Source of the DNA: Mediterraneibacter glycyrrhizinilyticus
Lineage (GTDB): Bacteria > Bacillota > Clostridia > Lachnospirales > Lachnospiraceae
Direction: 5' to 3'
Assembly (NCBI RefSeq): GCF_016902345.1
Contig: NZ_JACJLR010000010.1
Span: forward strand, 21,239 to 85,238
Length of the DNA: 64,000 nt
The notes beneath the pieces were generated by a model. That model ran no database searches. It was not told the DNA's origin and saw nothing but the letters and a program-made list of their open reading frames with translations. The position numbers and the translations under genes were made by a program. Shown here piece by piece: positions 54,806 to 63,817 of the stretch (position 1 is the stretch's first letter; each line of letters starts with the position of its first letter).

Positions 54806-55540
54806 TTATTTTTCTATATTTCCTTCTTCTTTTACGTTCTTTGAACTGTAAATACACTCACCAGTATCAAAACAGTATACCCCCAGCGTTCTGCCGTACA
54901 CACACCCGCAGTCTATTACAATATGGCGATTTTTCCTGTATATTTTCCCGTCATATTCCTCACCGATTCCGAATGTCGGAGTATGACCTGTAACCAGATA
55001 GTAAGAATCACTGTACACTTTATCATAGTCTGCTCGGGTAAAGATAAGATCCTCTATTCCATATTGATCAAGGGGCCTGTCCTTTATATTTCCGGCAATA
55101 TTGGCATGCACCAGCACATATCTGTTGCCGTTTAATAAGAGTTCTTCATACAGTTGAAATTCTTCCAGATAATCCAGTAGGAACTCTCTGTCATCCGCAT
55201 CTAATGTTCTGAACTGATCCAAAGTGACCTGTCCTCCATCTGAAAGCCAGTGACTGTATTTTTCCATAAACTCCTGATTCAGCACTTTATTATAATTATC
55301 TTCTGTTATTTCTTCCATAAGGCTCTTCAATACAGATAAAGCCATATATTCATGATTACCGATGATTGGAATAACATTATATCTCCCGGCCATATCTTCC
55401 AACACGCGCAGCGGTTCCGGACCTCTATCAAGCACATCTCCCAGCACGTACAGAGTATCTTCATCAGAAAACGCAATCTTCTCCAGAACTTCTTTGTACT
55501 GCCTGTAACATCCGTGTATATCACTTACTGCATAGATCAT
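54806..55540 (-). CDS. Metallophosphoesterase (PPP-type serine/threonine phosphatase/ApaH-like)
   Basis: 244 residues. All PPP-family motifs are present: SDIHGCYRQ (residues 6-14), GDVLDRGPEP near 33, GNHEYMAL near 60, VLVHANI near 145 and GHTPTFG near 180. It binds two metal ions and removes phosphate from proteins or splits dinucleoside polyphosphates. It is downstream of the trailer end of the CRISPR array on the same strand; no functional link is implied. Confidence 0.92.
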   Translation of the reverse strand: MIYAVSDIHGCYRQYKEVLEKIAFSDEDTLYVLGDVLDRGPEPLRVLEDMAGRYNVIPIIGNHEYMALSVLKSLMEEITEDNYNKVLNQEFMEKYSHWLSDGGQVTLDQFRTLDADDREFLLDYLEEFQLYEELLLNGNRYVLVHANIAGNIKDRPLDQYGIEDLIFTRADYDKVYSDSYYLVTGHTPTFGIGEEYDGKIYRKNRHIVIDCGCVYGRTLGVYCFDTGECIYSSKNVKEEGNIEK

Positions 55541-55829
55541 ATGGCTCTCCTCCTGACAATTTTTGCGCTACTCAGCTAACGTATTCTTTTCTCATTACCA
55601 CTTCATCATATTCTGATATACAACCGACGTCCAATCCATACCGCCAAAAAAGTCACACAGGATACTAATCCTGTCAAAGACATAAGGTTTATATACCTCA
55701 TCATTTTGACAAGATTTTATCCATCACTGCTATAAACAAAAAATATCGTGACCGCAGTTAACATATCAACGCAACATTGTAAATTATACGAGTAAATCCA
55801 TTATCTTGGTGGTCTGATGTTACTATTAA
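55541..55829. other. Gap between phosphoesterase and CRISPR trailer
   Basis: 289 bp, AT-rich, with no recognisable gene. With the array read leftward this is the trailer side. No second leader-like block or clear terminator was seen. Confidence 0.5.
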
Positions 55830-57476
55830 ATTTTAACGCCCTAAGCGGGCTTCTTTCATTTCTACCCAATAAAAACAGTATTTCAGCGGAGGAAATCAAA
55901 ATGGTGTCAACGCCCTAAGCGGGCTTCTTTCATTTCTACACAACGACGTGGAAGATATCGGTGAATCGATGATTGAAGGTGTGTCAACGCCCTAAGCGGG
56001 CTTCTTTCATTTCTACGCCATAAAAGCATTAGGACACAAATATGATCAAATAGGGTGTCAACGCCCTAAGCGGGCTTCTTTCATTTCTACACGGTAGAGC
56101 AGCTCATGGCAGACAATCAGAATATTGTGTCAACGCCCTAAGCGGGCTTCTTTCATTTCTACAGGAGTCTGTTGATGCAGCTCAGGTGGCAACCAATGCT
56201 GTGTCAACGCCCTAAGCGGGCTTCTTTCATTTCTACGTTTAGCAAAGATATTGATGCCGTTTATGAAACATTTGGTGTCAACGCCCTAAGCGGGCTTCTT
56301 TCATTTCTACGATATACTAAAAAAAGTAAAACATATTTGTCGGTAGTGTCAACGCCCTAAGCGGGCTTCTTTCATTTCTACCTCATTGCAGTAATTAATG
56401 TGTGCCGTAGACATAAGTGTCAACGCCCTAAGCGGGCTTCTTTCATTTCTACTTTACGCATTATAACAGAAAAGAAGTCAGAAAATATCGTGTCAACGCC
56501 CTAAGCGGGCTTCTTTCATTTCTACCTTTGAAAAATCACTGATACTAGTTGAGGAAGACACGTGTCAACGCCCTAAGCGGGCTTCTTTCATTTCTACGTA
56601 AATACAATTTTAGAAAAGGAGGCTATAACTGTATGTGTCAACGCCCTAAGCGGGCTTCTTTCATTTCTACCTAACACAGAAGGACAAAAAGACAAAATGA
56701 ATATAATGTGTCAACGCCCTAAGCGGGCTTCTTTCATTTCTACTGTCACGGACAACAGGTAGTGGTAAGGTAAACAAAGTGTGTCAACGCCCTAAGCGGG
56801 CTTCTTTCATTTCTACGCAGCAGCAACGACCGTTTTGGCCTTTATTGCCGTATGTGTCAACGCCCTAAGCGGGCTTCTTTCATTTCTACGCGAAAGAAAT
56901 GGAGGAATATACATGGGTAAGAACCTGTGTCAACGCCCTAAGCGGGCTTCTTTCATTTCTACCATGCACATAACGCCTACAAATCCGAGCCCGCCATGTG
57001 TGTCAACGCCCTAAGCGGGCTTCTTTCATTTCTACTCTATCTCTATCAGTCATTCTTCAAAGAACACAATTTGTGTCAACGCCCTAAGCGGGCTTCTTTC
57101 ATTTCTACAATGGAGATATCAATCCTGATAATAAGCAGAATCTGGTGTCAACGCCCTAAGCGGGCTTCTTTCATTTCTACTATGAACAGAGAGTTACAAA
57201 TAATGAATTGAATAACTGATGTGTCAACGCCCTAAGCGGGCTTCTTTCATTTCTACGGAAAGAGTGTTGGACAATGCACTTATGAGAGAAACTGTGTCAA
57301 CGCCCTAAGCGGGCTTCTTTCATTTCTACTGAAGAATAAAATTTTAGCTTTAGTGGAAAAAATCTGGTGTCAACGCCCTAAGCGGGCTTCTTTCATTTCT
57401 ACGAGATTCAGGAATGCCAGACAGTTGAGCAGCTTGTGGTGTGTCAACGCCCTAAGCGGGCTTCTTTCATTTCTAC
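55830..57476 (-). CRISPR. CRISPR array 1: 23 repeats of 36 bp, 22 spacers
   Basis: Repeat starts (on +): 55830, 55904, 55981, 56055, 56127, 56201, 56275, 56346, 56417, 56490, 56562, 56635, 56708, 56781, 56854, 56927, 57000, 57073, 57145, 57221, 57294, 57367, 57441. Spacers are 35-41 nt. Copies 2-23 are identical; the leftmost differs in its first bases. On the minus strand the repeat starts GTAGAAATG, contains hairpin GCCCGCTTAGGGC and ends with exactly 8 nt, GTTGACAC, the expected Cas6-type 5' handle (compare ATTGAAAC). The handle and the degenerate left repeat both indicate leftward transcription from a leader at 57477-57995. Spacers read as mRNA-sense on +. Confidence 0.97.
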
Positions 57477-57995
57477 AGTACCCTCTGGGAACCCGCATAA
57501 ACACTGGCTTTCCAGACACATTTTTGCAGGTATTTGTCTGAATATTCTGACATTAACCGCTTTTTAGAAATTTTTTGGCATGTTCACACTTTGTTCATAT
57601 TTTCCCATGTATTCATCCGCTCTCATATAACCTGATTCACGCCTCAAAAACAGACGTGGGAACATCACAAAAGATTATTTTTTTATCATATCATCTTACA
57701 TTGCATCCACGATTATTATACATCAATCGTAATGTTGATAAAAGCGTTTTACAAAGATTTTTCGAGGATTTGTGATAGTTCATTTCGCTTTTGAACACAG
57801 GTGAAACTCGTAACCGATGTGCACATAAACAACAAAGTACAGAGCTTGAGTGCATCAGAGCGATGAATTCACATGTGGCAAAATTCAGCCATTAATCTTT
57901 TCCCGGCAGGAGTCTATTCTCCCGCCGGGATCTCAGCCTTGCCTTCTGCAGTCTTCTGCTTATTCAAAGTATACTACTGCCTTTTATTTTACTGC
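57477..57995 (-). promoter_or_regulatory. Probable CRISPR leader
   Basis: 519-bp AT-rich stretch between the RT-primase stop and the newest repeat, without a gene. A -10 TATAAT on the minus strand (57715-57720) has only a weak -35 17 bp upstream. It lies about 240 bp before the first repeat, suitable for array transcription. Confidence 0.6.
57902..57929. other. Hairpin after the RT-primase gene
   Basis: CCCGGCAGGAG / CTCCCGCCGGG, 10 of 11 pairs, 6-nt loop, 67 bp past the RT-primase stop. No T tract follows on the minus strand, so it is either a weak terminator or an RNA-stabilising element. Confidence 0.5.
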
Positions 57996-60893
57996 TTACA
58001 GCTCGATCAGCCACTCATATTCCTCACCTTTCTTCCGGCGCACGAGCAGTCCCATTGCGATCTCCAGACAGTCTATTCCTGCATTATCGAAGATTTTCTG
58101 GAGTTCTTCCTCTGTCTTGCGAATGGATCTGTCCAGACCTCTTTTCTGTTTTTTCAATTCTATGATCCTTTGCGCCAGCTTTTCTGTCTGTTTGTGAATA
58201 TTCAGTTCTTCATACACTTTTTCTTCTTTTGCCTTTGTAATCGTACGGCTTATAGGCACAGTAATCCCGGATTCTTCTTCCCCGCTGTTTTTTATCGCAT
58301 GAAGTACCGGCGATGGATAGCAGTTCTTCGTACGTTTGAAGTTACAGCTGCAGCCGTATTCTGCAGTGATAAGTTTATACTGTTCTCTCAATTTTGCACA
58401 GCTGATCGGCTTTTCCGGTATCTTCAGTATAAACTTCTCAGTAGTATCGTACTGATAGTTCAGTGTAAAAGACATGACTGCATGTACAAATTCCCTGCCT
58501 TCATCGCCCATATGTCCGAACACATACAGTATCGACATTCTTTCAAAATGTGACAGGTAGCCTGTCGATGCGGCTTTCTGGCATAAATATCGCATCAGGC
58601 TGCATTTCTCAAGCACAATACGCACTGTTTCCGGAAGTGTTCCGAATTTCTCAAGATCTGTGTCCACCTCTTTTAACTCTTCTTGTTCTTTTGTTTCAGG
58701 CAGATACATTCCCAGCACCTTCTGCACTGCATTAAGCGAGTATTTTGCCACACCTGAAAAATACTCTTTATAATCCGTCACCGGTCTGAACTGCCTGTCA
58801 ACAAAGTAACTCCTGTTACCGGTACGGATATGTACACCCAGCGGAAGTCGTATCTTCTGTCCGAACTTTCCGGCGCGTATTCTGGCACCGTTGGGAAAGA
58901 ATTCCATAGTAATGCTGTCCCCGCTGTTTCCCAGTTCTTTCTGTACGCATTCCGTAAACCGGTTGATATAGCGAACCGGGATCCAGCCGGTAAAAAATAC
59001 CCATACATGATATCCGCGGAATCCGCTGTCCTCTATATAGCCGGTCATTCCCATTTTCTGCAGAATTTTACGCAGCTCTAAAGCATATTCCGCAGCGTTC
59101 TGTTTATATGCGGTAAATTCAGAGCTCTTATAATCATACTGCAGCAGGATTTTCTTAGATATATCAATATCAAACACAACATATTTTGAAGTACCGTTCG
59201 GTCTCTGTACATAAGTCCCGAGTATTGCGTCTCCTGACAAATGCTGCCGGATCATCTCTTCTGTCAGCGGTTCAGGCACCTGCTCTGACATACGCTTGTT
59301 TCCTGCGCTGCACGTTTCTCTGGCATAGGTATCCTCCCTTCCGACAAAAAGGTCCATGTAATCCTGTATGCTGACTCCAGCCGGAATATCACCACCCTCT
59401 TTAGCACCAGTCATAGTCTGTTCAATTTTTCCGCCTGTGTCTTCCACAGGGCTTTCCACATGGCTCTCTGTGGCTGAAACGGCAGCTTCCGGAACCTCTG
59501 TCTCTACCTTTCCGGCATATTCTGTCTTCTTCTCCCAGAAATATGAGGCTTTTTCATATGCTCCCATATCCGTATACAGCTGCATGATATCAGAACATTT
59601 CTCCTCCGACGGCCGAATGAGCATCTGCGCATAACACCGAATCAGTTCTTCTTTATATTTCACAGTCTCTTCACTCTCCGGAAGCGCTTTATCCGCATCA
59701 GGCACCTGAAAGAACTGTTCATATTCACGGATACAGTTCTTCAGATTACCCCTGCGTTTCCAGTAATCTGCCATATATCCAACGATATCTTTATAGAAAT
59801 TAATCTGTTCAAATCTGAGTTTTTCTACGCTGTCGAGGATCTCCGGCGATTTATTCTGTACCATTGTAAGCAGGATCACATACTCGATCATGCTGTCCGC
59901 CCGGCGCTCTCCCCTGTAATACTGCTCCCAGCCGTTCATGATCTCCCTGCCTTTCTTCAGCTTTTCTTCCAGATCAAGGCCCGAAGTAAGCCATAGTGTT
60001 TCCAGCCGTTCTGTCAGTGATGAAACAGCCTTTGCAGGCACGGACCTGCCGCTTTCCGTAAACTGATATCCCAGATAACTGAATCCTTCCTCTCCGGTCA
60101 CCCGATGAAGCTCTGTCTTATTTTCCTTGAGCTCCAGTCCTTTCTGTTCCATATACAAACGGGAATACTCATAGAGCTCCTTTGCTTTTTCTTCTGTGGA
60201 TTCCAGAACTAATATATCATCGCAATACCGGATATAAAAGCTGCTCCGCTTCTCCATCTCCCTATCAAAATCCATCAAATAGATATTAGACAGAAGCGGC
60301 GCGCACGAAGAGCCCTGATAGATTCCGGTCTCATTTTTCATCAGTTCACCGGTCCGGGGATCAAGGACTTTTGCACTGACGACTGCCTGTATCAGTTCCA
60401 GAACGTCCCGCTCCCTGATCCGTTTTTCCAGCAAGCGCAGAAGCTTTTCATGCGGGATCCGGTCAAAATAATCTCTGATATCCATCTTCAGTACCCACAG
60501 ATTCTGCTGTTCCCTGATCTTATCTTCGATCAGTTTCAAGGCTTCCAGGGCCGACTGTCCCGGCCGATATGCACAAGCGCCGGCTGAAAACAGCGGTTCA
60601 TAGATCCTTCCCAACTCGTGTGCCAGCGACTGCTGCACCACCTTGTCACGCATGCTGAACAGTGCGATTGTCCGCACTTTCTCCCCTTTATACAAGTTCG
60701 TCAGCTTCACTGGCAGACTCTCATATCTGTGCTCCGACAGTTCAAGGTTCAGCTGTCGGAGTTCTTCCCGCCGCCTTTCTTCGAACATTTCATATGTCAC
60801 ATTGTCCACTCCGGGAGCAGATTTATTCTTCCTGACTCTGTCCCATGCCTGTCCCAGTTTCTGTATATCGATGATCTTACTATATATGCTCAT
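57996..60893 (-). CDS. CRISPR-associated reverse transcriptase-primase (RT-AEP-PriL-like) fusion
   Basis: 965 residues from ATG 60893 (GGAGG at 5 nt). RT domain, about 1-335: APGVDNVTYEMF, RPGQSALEAL, motif A KMDIRDYFD (Asp near 138), GIYQGSSCAPLLSNIYL, catalytic YCDD near 223-226, thumb GWEQYYRG. Helical linker about 340-540. AEP primase about 545-720: FDIDI (Asp 575 and 577), GYHVWVFF (His 629), RLPLGVH near 682-688. C-terminal PriL-like region about 755-870 with cysteines near 764/771, 832, 848/850 and 858 (CYPSP) that could hold a 4Fe-4S cluster; the end is coiled coil. It follows Cas2 by 10 bp. Likely copies RNA into DNA, and primes or extends it, for spacer acquisition. Confidence 0.92.
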   Translation of the reverse strand: MSIYSKIIDIQKLGQAWDRVRKNKSAPGVDNVTYEMFEERRREELRQLNLELSEHRYESLPVKLTNLYKGEKVRTIALFSMRDKVVQQSLAHELGRIYEPLFSAGACAYRPGQSALEALKLIEDKIREQQNLWVLKMDIRDYFDRIPHEKLLRLLEKRIRERDVLELIQAVVSAKVLDPRTGELMKNETGIYQGSSCAPLLSNIYLMDFDREMEKRSSFYIRYCDDILVLESTEEKAKELYEYSRLYMEQKGLELKENKTELHRVTGEEGFSYLGYQFTESGRSVPAKAVSSLTERLETLWLTSGLDLEEKLKKGREIMNGWEQYYRGERRADSMIEYVILLTMVQNKSPEILDSVEKLRFEQINFYKDIVGYMADYWKRRGNLKNCIREYEQFFQVPDADKALPESEETVKYKEELIRCYAQMLIRPSEEKCSDIMQLYTDMGAYEKASYFWEKKTEYAGKVETEVPEAAVSATESHVESPVEDTGGKIEQTMTGAKEGGDIPAGVSIQDYMDLFVGREDTYARETCSAGNKRMSEQVPEPLTEEMIRQHLSGDAILGTYVQRPNGTSKYVVFDIDISKKILLQYDYKSSEFTAYKQNAAEYALELRKILQKMGMTGYIEDSGFRGYHVWVFFTGWIPVRYINRFTECVQKELGNSGDSITMEFFPNGARIRAGKFGQKIRLPLGVHIRTGNRSYFVDRQFRPVTDYKEYFSGVAKYSLNAVQKVLGMYLPETKEQEELKEVDTDLEKFGTLPETVRIVLEKCSLMRYLCQKAASTGYLSHFERMSILYVFGHMGDEGREFVHAVMSFTLNYQYDTTEKFILKIPEKPISCAKLREQYKLITAEYGCSCNFKRTKNCYPSPVLHAIKNSGEEESGITVPISRTITKAKEEKVYEELNIHKQTEKLAQRIIELKKQKRGLDRSIRKTEEELQKIFDNAGIDCLEIAMGLLVRRKKGEEYEWLIEL

Positions 60894-60903
60894 CACTGCC
60901 TCC

Positions 60904-61188
60904 TCATATCACAATCACATGTTCCGCAGACTTCTCCAGCTGGCCGGGGATCTCGCCAATCGTGCGGATTTTTCCCTCACAGTTTCCGCAAATGGAATAA
61001 ATCCGGATACTTCCTTCCTCTTCATCCGCCATCAGCTGCATAAGCTTTCTGTACATTTCCTTATACTTCTTTTCCGTCAACCTGCACTCAAACACACTGT
61101 ACTGAATCCTTGTCCCATATCCTTCCAGAGTTTTCGCGATCTTATTTCTCCGGCGGTCCGAGGTAATGTCATAGCTCACCACATACAT
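60904..61188 (-). CDS. cas2: CRISPR-associated endonuclease Cas2
   Basis: 94 residues from ATG 61188 (GGAGG site); an upstream ATG at 61215 is less likely. Ferredoxin-like fold start MYVVSYDITSDRRRNKIAK with conserved Asp 7, followed by YSVFECRLTEKKY. Cas2 dimers hold two Cas1 dimers in the spacer-integration complex. The gene overlaps cas1 by 20 bp and is followed after 10 bp by the RT-primase. Confidence 0.96.
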   Translation of the reverse strand: MYVVSYDITSDRRRNKIAKTLEGYGTRIQYSVFECRLTEKKYKEMYRKLMQLMADEEEGSIRIYSICGNCEGKIRTIGEIPGQLEKSAEHVIVI

Positions 61189-62173
61189 GCCGCGCCTCCA
61201 GACTGAAAGGAACATAATCTGTCCCTTTCTGAATACTCTGCTTCAACAGGGCTGCCTGGCCTCTGATCAGCCGCCGGAATCCAGAAACATTCGCATCATC
61301 GTTTTTCCCACTCATCCACTTTTCATACTCTGTACAGAATTTGCGAAACCCTTCTGTATTCAGAATGACCCTTTCTCCTTCTGTTTCAAAATCATACTTT
61401 GACAGCATTCTCTTGTTAAAAAGCTTCAGGACCATCCTATCAATTACCGGCTGGCGGAATTCTTCAACAATATCAAGTGCAAGAGATTTCCTGCCATAGC
61501 GGATACCATGGAGCAATCCGAGATACATTTCAAATGATTCTGACTCCAGTGCAGAAGAGACTTCTTTGGTGAGAAATGTATACCCAAGACTGATCATAAC
61601 ATTGATCGGATCTCGGGGCGGGCGCCTGTTCCTTCCGCGAAATTCAAAATCACAGTGGAACATATGCCCGAATGATCGGAAATATATATTGCTGCACATT
61701 CCTTCAATGCCAAGAAGCTCATTCGCCGTCGCAGCGGTCGGAATCTTTTCTCTCATTTTCCGGATCTGAGCTGCGTCATCTTTCCATTCGGGATAATCCT
61801 CCCAGCGGTGACGGCAGATCACACTAAGCTGGTTTCCGATCTTGTTGTTCACGATAATCCTGGCATAATCCAGCCTTTTCTGTTCATTATTGTATAATTC
61901 ATACTGGGAAAAACGTAAGAAGATATTTTTAGAAGATTCAGCGGCAGTCTGCCCAAGATACTGACCGCCATATGAATAATGACTGATGTCGATTCCTTCC
62001 TGCAGCAAAAAATGAAGCGCCTGCGCCGTGATCTGTACATTGCCCATCAGGGCGATTCCCTCAATATTTGAGACCGGAAATTCCATCAGAGGCTGAGCAT
62101 TTCTGCTCACCACGATCCGGCCCCCGTTCTTCCGGATCAGTGTACCCTGTTCTTTCACATAAATCACTGCCAT
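61169..62173 (-). CDS. cas1: CRISPR-associated integrase Cas1
   Basis: 334 residues from ATG 62173 (GGAGGCGG site); the frame is open to 62227 but that part only shadows the upstream gene. N-terminal beta domain (VIYVKEQGTLIRKNGGRIVV), C-terminal helical domain with metal ligands: Glu 157 in LLGIEGMCSNIYF, His 222 in GLLHGIRYGRKSLALD, and Glu 237 in DIVEEFRQPVIDR. Integrates prespacers at the leader end. It is a stand-alone Cas1: the RT is a separate gene here, unlike RT-Cas1 fusions. It overlaps the CARF gene by 10 bp and cas2 by 20 bp. Confidence 0.96.
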   Translation of the reverse strand: MAVIYVKEQGTLIRKNGGRIVVSRNAQPLMEFPVSNIEGIALMGNVQITAQALHFLLQEGIDISHYSYGGQYLGQTAAESSKNIFLRFSQYELYNNEQKRLDYARIIVNNKIGNQLSVICRHRWEDYPEWKDDAAQIRKMREKIPTAATANELLGIEGMCSNIYFRSFGHMFHCDFEFRGRNRRPPRDPINVMISLGYTFLTKEVSSALESESFEMYLGLLHGIRYGRKSLALDIVEEFRQPVIDRMVLKLFNKRMLSKYDFETEGERVILNTEGFRKFCTEYEKWMSGKNDDANVSGFRRLIRGQAALLKQSIQKGTDYVPFSLEARHVCGEL

Positions 62174-63735
62174 GATTCCGCCGCCTCCATCCGTACATAA
62201 TTCTGGGAATGTATCGGGTTCAGCCACTCTATATCCGCAGAATAGCGTTCAAAATCAATCTCTTCTATCTCACAGAATTCTTTAAAAATATCAATCACAA
62301 ACGCACGGAATTTCATAAAGTCATTCTCGGAAACCGGTCCGAGACCATGAGCAAAAATACTGTTGTTCCGAAGAAATACCATGGACCGAATCCTTTTCAG
62401 CTTATCCACAGCGCGTCCGGTCTTTACTTCCGCGATCTCATCATTAAGCGCAAGAAGCAATACAAAGCCATCCAAAAGGGAAATCTGTTCCGAAAGATAC
62501 GTACTGACCTTCCGTCCGGGAAACAGCTCTTTGCGGATTGTTATGACAGTGTCTTTGAGCAAACGAAACATTTCATCCTGACTCATGCCCTTCAGCTGCG
62601 GCTGGCGCCCCATATTGTAAGAGATATCGGCATAATTCATCTGTGATACATAAAGATTATATATGGCCAGCCGTCTCTGCTCTATCATCTCCAGAAGCCG
62701 GTATAACAAAAGTGTTGCCATATCATACTTTTCCTGTTTCCTGCGGATTTCTGCATTGATATACATCGTAAACATCAACGGGATGATATACTCCTTCTCT
62801 TTCAGAATATCCATATTCCTTCGCTCTTTCAATATACCGGACAGTTCATCCAGCTGCTTTAAGATCATTTCCTGCTTCTTCAGCGTCGGCAGGAAATCCA
62901 TCATCAGGAAATTCCTGTTTAATCTGGAATCCCGCTCCAGTTCTCTTGTCAATGACTGCATCGTCTCATATGCCGCAGGGAACTCCAGTGCGTCCCAATG
63001 TTCATACGCCAGCGCCAGGTCATAGACAAAAGAGAGCTGCTGCCTGATGTCAGGCGTAGGTACACTTTCCTTCAACTCCTCAAGCTTCTTTCTGGCGCCT
63101 GCATAATTGTACTTATCAAAAAGCGCAAATGCTTTCTCTATCTCCAGATCCCCGAATATTTCCACCGGATTGGATATATAATAAAGTGTCTCCGAACCCG
63201 GTTCCGGTTTTCTGAAGTCTGCAAGGTAGTGCGTCGTTCCGATATAGATCAACTGTACATTGATCACTGCTCCTGCCATCGCTGCAGCTGCTGACATAGA
63301 CTTCGTTCCTCCTGTAAAATCTATATACATCTTGTCGGGCCGGCTCCATTTCAGATATGCTGCTTTAATCTCCCGGTAAATATCCAGAGGGTCTGTCTCA
63401 TTCACCTCCCGCTTTGAGTACCTCATAGCATCAAGCTGACAGTACTTCACAATCTTCTCCAGGATACACTCTGTCTTTTCCGTATAAAGAAAAAGAATCC
63501 GCCTGGGCTGCAATAATTGGATATCCAGCACAAGCGGTTCATAAGACGTCCCCACGGACATGATCAGATATTCAACTTTTTCATAAACTTTACCAGTGTT
63601 GTTGGCAATAAACTCTTCTTCAATCAGTTTCATAAGCTTTGTCTCATAGAAATTCTCAGCCTTTTCTCTCTGTTTTACAGTCTTTCGCTCCAGACTCTTC
63701 CACTTCTCCGTCATAGTAATCAGTTCTTGATTCAT
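62164..63735 (-). CDS. CARF-HEPN CRISPR accessory protein (Cas02710/TIGR02710 type)
   Basis: 523 residues. N-terminal CARF-like Rossmann domain: YLIMSVGTSYEPLVLDIQLL near 57-75 and YIDFTGGTKSMSAAAAMAGA near 137-156, the family hallmark that binds cyclic oligoadenylate. Helical middle. C-terminal HEPN ribonuclease motif RNNSIFAHG, Arg 456 to His 463 (Rx6H). Such proteins are ancillary RNases switched on by the Cas10 signal of type III systems. It is first in the operon CARF-cas1-cas2-RT/primase, behind GAGGT and ATG. No clear promoter lies between it and array 2, so readthrough from that array may drive it. Confidence 0.88.
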   Translation of the reverse strand: MNQELITMTEKWKSLERKTVKQREKAENFYETKLMKLIEEEFIANNTGKVYEKVEYLIMSVGTSYEPLVLDIQLLQPRRILFLYTEKTECILEKIVKYCQLDAMRYSKREVNETDPLDIYREIKAAYLKWSRPDKMYIDFTGGTKSMSAAAAMAGAVINVQLIYIGTTHYLADFRKPEPGSETLYYISNPVEIFGDLEIEKAFALFDKYNYAGARKKLEELKESVPTPDIRQQLSFVYDLALAYEHWDALEFPAAYETMQSLTRELERDSRLNRNFLMMDFLPTLKKQEMILKQLDELSGILKERRNMDILKEKEYIIPLMFTMYINAEIRRKQEKYDMATLLLYRLLEMIEQRRLAIYNLYVSQMNYADISYNMGRQPQLKGMSQDEMFRLLKDTVITIRKELFPGRKVSTYLSEQISLLDGFVLLLALNDEIAEVKTGRAVDKLKRIRSMVFLRNNSIFAHGLGPVSENDFMKFRAFVIDIFKEFCEIEEIDFERYSADIEWLNPIHSQNYVRMEAAESWQ

Positions 63736-63817
63736 AATTTACCTCTTTCGTATATGTATTTTGCATTGCGTGTTCCCGCGATGCTCCTTTCCGCCCTGTG
63801 TATCGGAGAGGGCTGGC

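Noticed and set aside
55541..55829. Leader of array 1 on the left flank with rightward transcription
   Set aside because: The leftmost repeat is the degenerate one, and the hairpin plus 8-nt handle fit only the leftward direction.
56172..57541. Open frames across the CRISPR array that encode a recurring CQRPKRASFIST peptide
   Set aside because: They are translations of the repeat itself with spacers between; no ribosome sites and no coding constraint.
62174..62227. Cas1 starting at 62227
   Set aside because: The extra residues overlap the CARF gene end, and a strong GGAGG site precedes ATG 62173.
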